From Melieria omissa (taxonomy: Eukaryota; Arthropoda; Insecta; Diptera; Ulidiidae): 64,000 nt of DNA. This document shows, piece by piece, positions 55,685 through 64,000 of this stretch (position 1 is its first letter; the number at the start of each line of letters is the position of its first letter). The stretch covers positions 2,852,001 through 2,916,000 of the forward strand of contig OZ020270.1 of the NCBI GenBank assembly GCA_963971225.1. Reading direction: 5' to 3'. The position numbers and the translations under genes were made by a program. Below the pieces are notes generated by a model that worked only from the letters and a program-made list of their open reading frames with translations, was not told the DNA's origin and did no database searches.

Positions 55685-56996
55685 ACTAGTAGGGCTCTGC
55701 GGCTTTGCACGCAAGCTTGAAGTCAATGGGCCCAATCAATCAAGTTTCTTCATACTACACGCCCCTTGTTCAACGCCCATACAATTTTGCCAGTAGAATG
55801 ACAGCTATTCCACATAAAAAATTTGAGTTCTATGGGCGGTGCCATGCCCCTTGTCCAATACCCAACCCATTCCCCATGTCGAAGGGCACATCTAAATCGT
55901 AAATCTTTGATGTGTGATTTGTGGTTCCACAGTTAATCAAAACATTTGAGTTGCTTAAAAAGTGCCACGCCCCTTGTCCAACGCTCACAAAGTTTTATCA
56001 GTGAAACCGCACATCTTAACGAGGCCCCGCACCAAATTTTAATGCTGTCCGACTTCTCATTACGAAAATATTCTATATTGAAAATTTAAGTTGTATGGGA
56101 GGTGCCACGCCTACCTATCGGGTCGTATTCGCACTATGTGGGTTACCGAGACTTACTCAGGACGAACACTCCGGGAAAAATTCAACTAATCGGTTGTCTA
56201 GGTTTTTAGTTTTAGTGTCGTGGGAGCAACAAACAAACATACATTAATTTTTATATACAACATATAGATATTTGCTGCAACGTCACAGTTAATATCACAG
56301 TCAATTTCTGTCATCATAATGGGCATTGCTGGAAAGCGTAAAAGGTGGGCGTGGTCAACCTTATATAGTTTATGTTTACCGCTATGAAACACAGAATCAT
56401 TTTACATCAACATTAATTTTCAGACATGTACCGTAGCTTTGTTTTGTTAGTTTAGTGGGTGCGGGAAGTGGGTGTGGCTGATTATAGTATAGTCTATGTT
56501 TGCCGCAATGACACGCTGAATCGTCTGATACCCACATTGCTATAACAAATATACCATGGCTGATTTGTTATTATAGTGGGCGTGGCGAAAAGGCATATCA
56601 GGTTGGCGCGGTCAATCTTATATATCCTATGTTAGCATCGATGAAACACGGAATCATTTGATATTAATACTGATTTACCGACATGTACCGTAGCTTCGTT
56701 TTGTTAGTTTAGTGGGCACGGAAAGTGGGCGTGGCCGATTATATTATAGCTTATCTTCGCCGCAATAAAACGCTGAATCGTTTGATACCCATATGGCCTT
56801 ACAAAAGCATACCGTAGATGAGTTTTGTTACCAGAGTGGGCGTAAGAAGGGGGCGTGGTCGTTATCATATAGCCTATGTACCATTCCCCCCAGATAAAAA
56901 ATGTTTGGTGCTTATTTCATCTAAATCGGTTCAGTGGTTTTTGCCTGATTGTGGCTCAAAAACGTCACACTTGTTTTTATATAATAGTATAGATAG
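55685..56996 (+). repeat. Two-tier composite repeat, diverged fifth copy
   Basis: It begins ACTAGTAGGGCTCTGCGGCT, related to the start of units A to D. The box section is reduced (GGGCGGTGCCATGCC near 55835, GGGAGGTGCCACGCC near 56098). After 56340 a different repeat with GTGGGCGTGGC boxes at 110-180 bp intervals takes over. It ends with AAATCGGTTCAGTGGTTTTT and TTATATAATAGTATAGAT, a tail style common to interspersed repeats in many insects. Units A to D may therefore be internally shortened forms of a longer element. Confidence 0.75.
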
Positions 56997-57299
56997 CGAC
57001 GGAAGCGCCTGGGGCCATCCGGGTTGGTATTGGTAAATTACGTACTCGTATACAACAAATTTAGTAAGGCGAAGGCTAAGCATCTCAATAACATTAATTT
57101 ATATAATTTTAACTGAACATTTGGCTATCGAAAGACACCATCTCGTTGATAAACACTTTCTTGACTTTCTTCTTGATTTCTTGACTAAAAGTCGCATCTT
57201 AACTATTTTAAGCATTTTAACTCCTCCTTTCCCCGTTCGACTTTCACTTTTAAAAAAATGCATTTGCCGAGGAAACAAAGGCGTTTTGACGTAGAATAC
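56997..57299. other. Unassigned sequence left of the piggyBac-type element
   Basis: No gene or repeat was recognised. Confidence 0.4.
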
Positions 57300-57463
57300 C
57301 CGTTTTCACAACGGGAAAAATCCATAAGTGCGTGAAACTATAGACCAAATATACTACTGCGTACTCAGTTTTTCATTTCTACGTCTTATTAAAAGGACAA
57401 AATTTTGAAGGGGATAAAAAAATATAAAAAATACTTAACCTTGTTAGAATATGGCGATATGTA

Positions 57464-58247
57464 CAGGTAACCCTCCTACAACGCGGGTTCCTATAACGCG
57501 TTTTCGCTACAACGCGGTTCCCAAAATGCGGACATTTTCTTACAACGCTACTCTTACAACGCGATTTTTACGAAAATTTGTATGTACGAAAATTTTTTCA
57601 AATATTTACTATTTTAATTTGAAAAAGGTTTTCTTTCCTAAATAAAATTCTTTGCATTTTGTTCATACTTTGATACCTATCTTTTTTATAGCATTGCCAC
57701 CCTACACTTGAACATGTGTTTACAAAGTGACAATCAAATACGTAATTGTGTAGTCTCTTGTCCAACATCTTAAGAGCTGTCAAAATAATGTTCTACAACG
57801 ACAAAATTAAAAAAGGGGTTTCCCCGCGGTTCTAACATCACACAACGATTTATGCTACTTTCATTTGATGTAGTAATTTTTTTTGTTAGTTTGTTGTCGC
57901 CATTGCAAATAAGAGCATCAATCTAAAAACGCGTGTAAAAAATTGCGAATAAATATTCAGTCTAATTCCAGTTAAATTATAAAAAATTTGTGAAACAGTT
58001 TTTGTTTAAATAAATGAAGTGTTATTAAATTACATAATATGTATGTTCTTATGACTCAACAAATAAATACACAAAAATATATTAAGCACATATTTTTACT
58101 ATACAAATTCTAATATTTTATTGAAAAATTTTTTACTTTGGAACCAAGCTCTGATTTTTGTATGGAGTTCATATCTCCTACAACACGATTTCTTACAACG
58201 CGGCATTTTTTGGGAACCTATTCCCCGCGTTGTAGGAGGGTTAGCTG
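57464..58247. mobile_element. pogo/Tigger-like element, copy 2, 784 bp, uninterrupted
   Basis: It has the same ends as copy 1 (CAGGTAACCCTCCTACAACG, right end CAGCTAACC on the other strand), with TA at 57462-57463 and 58248-58249. It lacks the TTAA MITE and so documents its empty site near 58008. It is inserted into the left arm of the piggyBac-type element. Confidence 0.93.
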
Positions 58248-58375
58248 TATATCAAATGAAAGAGGAAAAGCTCAAGAATTTAAATCATTTTAATTTTTCA
58301 TCTATTTGTAAAAAAAAGGATATGAACCAAGTCCTTCGAAAAATTTAATCCTTTATATCCTTCAAAATTTACATA

Positions 58376-58923
58376 AGGGCAGTTCACGATAACGTGCAAA
58401 CGGTCTGGCATCATGGCATTTGCAAAATGTGATGGCAAATATTTTCAACGCAACAACAAAATGTACACATTTGCCCATGCCGAGCAGCGGCAAATTTCCC
58501 ACACTGAAACTCTATTGCATATTTTTCGGCATGGGTAAAACAGATTTGACAATCAATCAGCTGTTACAATTGTCGAGATGAAGCAGACGAAAAAGAAAAT
58601 AAGAAGAGAAAAACCGAATGAAAAGTGGACGGAGGAGGAGATTCGTACAATTTTGAGTTATTTGCAAGAAACGCTGGAGTTAGAGGTGTGAATTGTTTTC
58701 GGATTCCACAGCGGCAGCAACTTATGCGTGCTCTTTATTCCCGCTGGCTCCCACGGCGCAAATATTCTATTCTTTTTCTTGATTTATTCTTCAAAAACAG
58801 CTGTGAATTTGTTCTGCAACCAAATTTGCCATGAAATTTTAAAAAGTGTGCACAGTTTTGATGGCAAATTTTTGAAATGACATGCATTTGCCCAAATATT
58901 TGCACGTTATCCTGAACTGCCCT
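58376..58923 (+). mobile_element. PIF/Harbinger-like deletion derivative, 548 bp
   Basis: The ends AGGGCAGTTCACGATAACGT and, on the other strand, AGGGCAGTTCAGGATAACGT form a 20-bp inverted repeat with one mismatch. The 3-bp flank ATA (58373-58375, 58924-58926) fits the 3-bp duplication of this superfamily. Internal MYB/SANT-like coding supports the class. It is nested in the piggyBac-type element. Confidence 0.75.
58578..58691 (+). pseudogene. Start of a MYB/SANT-type ORF of the Harbinger-like element
   Basis: An ATG opens 37 codons: a basic start (KQTKKKIRREK) and then EKWTEEEIRTILSYLQETLE, the beginning of a trihelix/SANT domain with the key Trp. It ends at a TGA. Harbinger elements encode such a DNA-binding partner beside the transposase; here only its first helix remains. 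Confidence 0.6.
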
Positions 58924-59353
58924 ATACAATTTTCTTGAAAAGTAAGTACGTTAAATCCCCAAATCTCACTGATTACGTTTCATTACTCTAACTTCATTAG
59001 TTCGAAAGTTATTAAAAAAAGGCGGAAGCTGCAATTCAAATGAAGTACAAAAATTCTAATTTATTTAACCGTAGATCGAGCTTAAAAAAAAATAAGGAAT
59101 TCTATCCTTTGTGTCATTTTTGATCCATACTAAAATTCATATGGAAAATTATAAAATGTAGGGAATTGTGTTACAAATGTGTTTTCTTTATAAAGTAAGC
59201 ATTTACTAGTGCAATCAATGCAAATATTTTTGACTTTACAATATGGTTTTTCACATAGGTACTAGAATAAGGAGGTCCATTTATGTTTGCCCTTTCCAGA
59301 ATAGTAGCATTTATGACACCTTGCTCGGTTCTTCTTGGATGATTTATCAGTTG

Positions 59354-60120
59354 TTAATTGTTATGGAAGCCCAATCTCATTATTTTCAGAGTTGGAAAAA
59401 TTGGAATGTAAAAGTTTCGAAAGCAACTCCTTAGATGCGTCGTTTCTTGGAAGTTGCTTTCTGTTCTGGATATAAGGTGAAGCCAACGATATCGAAAGCT
59501 CATGCAAAAATCGCTTACGTTCTGATTTTTTTTGGTCTGTTTCCATTTAGGATTGATTTCATTGTAAACAGTGTAAGCATTCAGCGCCGCAATATCGATT
59601 ATATTAAAAACACAGCCATTTACATCTGTAGCAGTCCAAAATTTTGTCAACTGTATTCACACCTCTTTTCGTTGTGTTATGAAAATAAAAAATTTGCGGC
59701 AATATCTTTGAATCGTTGGCAATATTAGGCCCGTGGTGCATTGTGCTGTATTTTCCATACATAGCACGTATAGTATTTGAATCAACAATAAGCCATATCT
59801 TTCGGGTTTAGAGAGAATGTACTGCCGGAATTTGCAGCGGCCATGAAATACTAGTAATTTTTCATCAAAGGTCACGGAATCGTGAGTATTGTAGAATATT
59901 GAAAGTAGCTCAAACCATTCATCCCAAAGATTAGAAATCGGCGCAAGTTTGTGACATTTTTCTTCCTCAACCAACCACTAGTGTATGGTTTGTCGCTCAG
60001 AATATTTTCGTCTTTCGAGGCAACACCAGGGTTACTGCCAATATTCCCATCAGGCTCAGATGAATCACTTTCACTGTCTATTTCAATGTCCCCATTGGAA
60101 ACGTTTTCATTCGAATTCAT
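59354..60120 (-). pseudogene. piggyBac-family transposase, broken
   Basis: Reading from 60120 downward, an acidic Ser-rich N-terminus (SNGDIEIDSESDSSEPDGN) is followed by a segment ending LSYFQYS. Frames then change at about 59900. The middle part has TFDEKLLVFHGRCKFRQYIL and SKPERYGL, which match the D-E-x-x-x-x-F-x-G-R...Y-x-P-x-K-P-x-x-x-G core of piggyBac transposases. A last part near 59640-59560 has WTATDVNGCVFNIIDIAALN and AYTVY, equivalent to the dimerisation/insertion region. At least two frame breaks and internal losses exclude activity. The enzyme family targets TTAA, the site used by five MITE-like elements in this window. Confidence 0.75.
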
Positions 60121-60912
60121 CCTCTGAACTGTTATCCAAGACGTCGCGATGCGTCGTGTACTAGTTCTTCCAACGTCAAAAATCGTGGACGCAACATTGC
60201 TTCAACAATCCATCTACAAAAAAAAAATATCAAAGGACCATTTTCATATCCTTTTTTACAAATAGATAAAAAATTAATTTTATTTTAATTCTTGAGCCTT
60301 TCCTCCTTAATTTTATATACATATCGCCATATTCTAACGAGGTTAAGGGGACCCGGTGGTCTAGAGCACGAAAATTTCACTTGTTTTCACGGTTTTTTTT
60401 TTGCCATTAAAAATTTAAAAAACGATGTTTCAACTTTTTGGGCTTATTACTATTGAGCATACAAAACATTTTTGTTTGCATTTTAAAAACAATATTTTTT
60501 ATTATAAAAATGCTGCTAAAGATGACCCTCTCGAAAAATCGGACCCGGACGGCGTACGTGATTTCGAGACTTCTACTCATCTGAAACACAAAATTCAAGA
60601 AAACTCTTAATCAGAAAGAGTGCAGTTATGGTCGGAACTAGAACAAATCGAAAAAATTAAAAATTGACAAAATGGCGCGCTTTTGAAAAAAAGTTCGTAA
60701 AATCGGGTCTTTTTTCACTAGTTTTTTAGTGTAAACAATAAGAAATTATTTAAATAAAATTATGATTCTAGTTCCGACGATAGTCATACATGTTGTGAAC
60801 AACATATCCAAATTTCAAGTGATTCGGTTAAATACAATAGTTTTTTTGTTTTCATCCGCGGCGTACCGAAAAAAGTCGTTTTGAAATAAATGAGTTAGTT
60901 TGAGGTACAGAT

Positions 60913-62487
60913 TAGGGATCGCAATTTTTTGCCATTTTGCGATCCCGGGATTTTCGGGATTGAAAAGTCAAATCCCGGGATCCCGGGATTTAATCCCGGG
61001 ATTCAAATAACAAATTTTTTAAATAAAACAATTTTACCAAATTGCATAAATACTTGTTTATAATATATTTACCATAAAAATGGACACAGTTTAATCACAT
61101 TTGGGGTAGTTTTAAGATTTTTTATCTTGAATTTAATCACATTGTAAGGCGGAAAGGGAGGCAGTCGGTGTTGAGTCGTCGAAGTGGTTGGTTGTGCGCG
61201 GCACATCACCAAAGTCCAGTTGTCATTTACAATCAGTTGTCAATTACATTCAAAATTGTCAGTTTAAATTTAAATCAAATAAATAAACATAGTCATCCTT
61301 GATAACATTTTGTTTAACTTAAAAGTTTTTCATTTGACATTTAACTTCAGTTTGATAACATTTTGTTGTATCCAAAAATGACACTTAAACATAACTTATT
61401 GCTTTGCATCAAATGTATCATAAAGTAAGTACTCGTATTCATTCCGGTCCGCAGGGACGAAGTGAAGTATTCTATTCAAAAGCATTTGCATGTTTTCGAA
61501 TAGCAAAAATGCATACTCGTGCAGGACTCTAATACATACCAACTAGGGATCGCAATTTTTTGCCATTTTGCGATCCCGGGATTTTCGGGATTGAAAAGTC
61601 AAATCCCGGGATCAAATAACAAATTTTTTAAATAAAACAATTTTACCAAATTGCATAAATACTTGTTTATAATATATTTACCATAAAATTGGACACAGTT
61701 TAATCACATTTGGGGTAGTTTTAAGATTTTTTATCTTGAATTTAATCACATTGTAAGGCGGAAAGGGAGGCAGTCGGTGTTGAGTCGTCGAAGTGGTTGG
61801 TTGTGCGCGGCACATCACCAAAATCCAGTTGTCATTTACAATCAGTTGTCAATTACATTCAAAATTGTCAGTTTAAATTTAAATCAAATAAATAAACATA
61901 GTCATCCTTAACAACATTTTGTTTAACTTAAAAGTTTTTCATTTGACATTTACCTTCAGTTTGCTAACATTCTGTTTTATCCAAAAATGACACTTAAACA
62001 TAACTTATTGCTTTGCATCAAATGTATCATAACGTACATATATACGCATATTTGATAAAAAAATAAAATAGTTAATTTGTTAGTACTTTTAGTTTTACTA
62101 CGATTATTTCGATAAAAAAGTTAAGCGTTGTGATTAACTAAAAACTGAGATCTTAAAAATACTAAGGCATTAAATGTTTTGCCCTCTAATCTAGAGCGAA
62201 ATTTATTGCAAATAAACCCTACTGAGAGAAAACATCTTTCAGATTCAACACTTGCTGGTTGAATGCTTAGTAAATAATTATAAGCCTTTTGCAAAAGACG
62301 CCCTCTATCCCCTCCCTCCTCCTTCAGATAAGGAATTGGGATTTTTTTGTGCTTTTAAATGTATTTCATTTGAACTTTGAAGCATCTTTTGCAATCCCGA
62401 AAATCCCGGGATTAAAAGATTTGAATCCCGGGATTTTCGGGACTGGAAAAAGTCCGGGATCCCGGGATCCCGGGATTGCGATGGCTA
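60913..62487 (-). mobile_element. Non-autonomous hAT-type element, copy 2, with partial internal duplication
   Basis: The perfect 8-bp duplication GTACAGAT lies at 60905-60912 and 62488-62495. The left end starts TAGGGATCGCAATTTTTTGC and the right end, on the other strand, TAGCCATCGCAATCCCGGG. The first about 510 bp (60913-61420) are repeated from 61544 onward, so the left half exists twice, separated by about 120 bp unique DNA. The second, complete half ends in the hAT dimerisation segment. This copy gives the empty sites for the Tc1-type element and TTAA MITE of copy 1. Confidence 0.9.
62121..62307 (-). pseudogene. hAT dimerisation segment, copy 2 (no stops in this part)
   Basis: The minus-strand frame reads RLLQKAYNYLLSIQPASVES, then ERCFLSVGFICNKFRSRLEG, and ends ...SQFLVNHNA with TAA at 62121-62123. 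It keeps the hallmark residues of the hAT C-terminal domain and lacks the two stops found in copy 1. The rest of the transposase is absent. Confidence 0.8.
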
Positions 62488-62800
62488 GTACAGATGTATA
62501 GAGCGCGGACCGCTCTATACCTGGTTAATGGGCTGTAGAAGCTATAATATTGGGAATTTCCGCATGAAAAGTTCACTCTTACATTCTTAAGATACTATAC
62601 TTTCGAAATATCGAAAAAACAAAAAAATCGATTTTTTGAAATTTCTAGACCACCGGGTCCCCTTAAGTATTTTTTATCCCCTTCAAAATTTTGAAGTCCT
62701 TTTATAAGGACAACGGATGTAGAAATAAAAAGCTGAGTACGCAGTATTACTATGTTTGGTCTCTAGTTTCGCGCCCATATGAATTTTTTCCGGTGTGAAC

Positions 62801-63092
62801 AATTGTTTTATTTTTGTCGCACGGTGGAAGCCATATAAAAGGCTTGTACCACCATCGTGAAGCACATTCTGGTCAACGATCTAAAATACTATAAGACATG
62901 CTTTTCGATTAAGCAAGCCGCTGTATTGGGGACAATTAAAAAAAATCAGTTACTAAACTATTTAAAACACTAAACTGAAAAATTATATCAACTTTTCACA
63001 TGTACCTAAATATGTACTATGTTGCATGCGTACAGAACACTTATCACCAGTGTTGGTACATAATAGTTGCAAATATAATGTATTACTTATTA
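62801..63092. other. Unassigned sequence
   Basis: No feature was recognised between the piggyBac arm and mariner B. Confidence 0.4.
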
Positions 63093-63845
63093 TCAGGTGT
63101 ACAACTTTGCTTCCGCCGTTTTCCGATAGGTGGCTGTACCGGCTGAGGCTGGTTGAAATACATAGATGGTAATGCCTTTAAAGTGAGTGTGGACAGTGCC
63201 TAACGAATTGTCATCGCCGTTTCAGTGACAGTTGTTCTTGTTTTCGTATTATTCACGCTCGAAAATGTCCGTTTATGTGCCCAATCCTCGCCATTTGCGG
63301 GAAGTTTTACTTTTCTGTTACAATTCGAAAAAAAATGCAGCTGAAGCGCATCGAATGCTCTCAGAAACTTACGGTGATGCTGCTCTGAGTGAAAGAACGT
63401 GTCGGGAGTGGTTTCAACGTTTTAAAAATGGTGATTTCGATGTCGAAGACAAACATGGTGGTGGAAGAGAAACACGACAATGCTCGGCCTCACGTTGCAA
63501 AAGTGGTCAAAAAGTACCTGGAAACGCTGAAATGGGAAGTCTTGCCCCACCCGCCGTATTCCCCAGATGTCGCCCCTTCTGACTTCCACCTATTCCGTTC
63601 GATGGCACACGGCCTGGCAGATCAACATTTTCAATCCTTCGAAGAATTGGAAAAATGGATTGCTTCATGGATAGCGTCAAAAGAGGACTCCTTTTTTCGA
63701 GCCGGGATCCGAAAATTGCCGGAAAGATGGGAGAAAGTTGTCGCTAGCGACGGACAATACTTTGAATAATACATCTGTAAGCACTTTTTCGCAATAAAGC
63801 TTTTAATTTTGGAAAAAAACGGCGTAAGCAAAGTTGTACACCTGA
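63093..63845 (+). mobile_element. mariner element B, 753-bp deletion derivative
   Basis: Both ends carry TCAGGTGTACAACTTTGCTT; TA lies at 63091-63092 and 63846-63847. The element is the same family as mariner A at 29880 but has complete ends and a different, larger internal deletion. Confidence 0.93.
63265..63769 (+). pseudogene. mariner transposase B, catalytic core mostly deleted
   Basis: The ATG at 63265 opens the helix-turn-helix domain (MSVYVPNPRHLREVL to FKNGDFDVEDKHGGGRE). Here about 150 codons are missing and the frame changes. The frame beginning at 63389 carries the remainder from HDNARPHVAK through YSPDVAPSD to the end at 63769. The first catalytic Asp is absent. The DNA-binding part is open, so a truncated repeat-binding protein is conceivable, but nothing shows it is made. 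Confidence 0.85.
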
Positions 63846-64000
63846 TACTAACATTCAAACGAAACGTCGTTATATTACATATTACTTAAAAGCCAAAGTA
63901 ATATATGATTAAGTTTAAAAATGTATGTAATTTATTGTCACTAATATAATACTGTGAAAATAATATGCAACATACTACTTACAAATCTTCTTAATATTTG
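63846..64000. other. Right edge of the window
   Basis: AT-rich sequence with no recognised feature. Confidence 0.4.

Larger units (their letters stand above)
60347..62662. mobile_element. TTAA-flanked non-autonomous element carrying a hAT copy
   Basis: TTAA is at 60343-60346 and 62663-62666. The 19-bp inverted ends are perfect: GGGGACCCGGTGGTCTAGA. The flanking arm of the piggyBac-type element is continuous if this segment and one TTAA are removed. Excluding the nested hAT element, about 740 bp of its own sequence remain, without coding capacity. Confidence 0.9.
57300..62800 (-). mobile_element. Degenerate piggyBac-family element with long inverted arms and nested insertions
   Basis: The left arm (about 57310-57463 and 58250-58330) and right arm (about 60225-60346 and 62663-62780, read on the other strand) share GCGTGAAAC, then TACTGCGTACTCAG, then AAAATTTTGAAGGGGATAAA, then GTTAGAATATGGCGATATGT, and then CTATTTGTAAAAAA. 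The arms are interrupted by a pogo-like element on the left and a TTAA element on the right. A broken piggyBac transposase lies between them on the minus strand. Outer ends and target duplication could not be fixed; the limits given are approximate. A TTAA-bounded core (57439-60342, starting CCTTGTTAGAATATGGCGAT) is an alternative reading. Confidence 0.7.

Overview
The window is about 64 kb of AT-rich, intron-bearing eukaryotic DNA from a higher fly (Diptera, Brachycera). The one recognisable host gene is the terminal coding exon of a SoxD transcription factor (Sox102F type), on the minus strand at 52387-54906. In Drosophila this gene sits on the dot chromosome (Muller element F). The TE content is far above that of Drosophila euchromatin, and a tephritid-like fly is plausible, but the species cannot be fixed from the sequence. 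Nearly everything else is transposable-element DNA, much of it nested, so the window is mainly a record of insertion order.

Layout. 1-1335: frameshifted 3' half of a P-element/THAP9-type transposase. 2533-5312: non-autonomous hAT element carrying an intact-looking Tc1-type transposon (2978-4607) and a TTAA-flanked MITE (4735-5075). About 6441-17790: decayed I-clade non-LTR retrotransposon, interrupted by a mariner deletion derivative (10055-11000) and by a nearly intact LOA-type non-LTR element (12512-17600). 18232-23629: chain of DNA elements comprising a pogo-like element with a nested TTAA MITE, a second copy of the same mariner derivative, two copies of a TA-flanked MITE and another TTAA MITE. 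24217-27418: hAT-type element bounded by a perfect 8-bp target duplication and holding two tRNA-like sequences. 28941-31683: candidate unclassified DNA transposon disrupted by a deleted mariner. 33554-49325: four head-to-tail units of a two-tier repeat, split by a Ty3/gypsy retrotransposon of the mdg1/412 type (36660-43490) and by a pogo-like MITE (44092-44522).

49326-64000: AT-rich DNA 3' of the Sox gene, the Sox exon, then its upstream intron or 5' flank. That flank contains a TTAA MITE 30 bp from the splice acceptor, a fifth copy of the two-tier repeat, and a degenerate piggyBac-family element with long inverted arms. The piggyBac element is itself broken by a pogo-like element, a Harbinger-like element, and a TTAA element that carries a second hAT copy. 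A last deleted mariner lies at 63093-63845.

The best-supported structures are those where an empty copy elsewhere in the window matches the flanks of a filled one: the pogo-like pair (784 bp in both copies once the insert is removed), the hAT pair, and the mariner inside the I-type reverse transcriptase. No rRNA gene, CRISPR array or functional tRNA gene was recognised. Coordinates of element ends come from reading terminal repeats and target duplications by eye.
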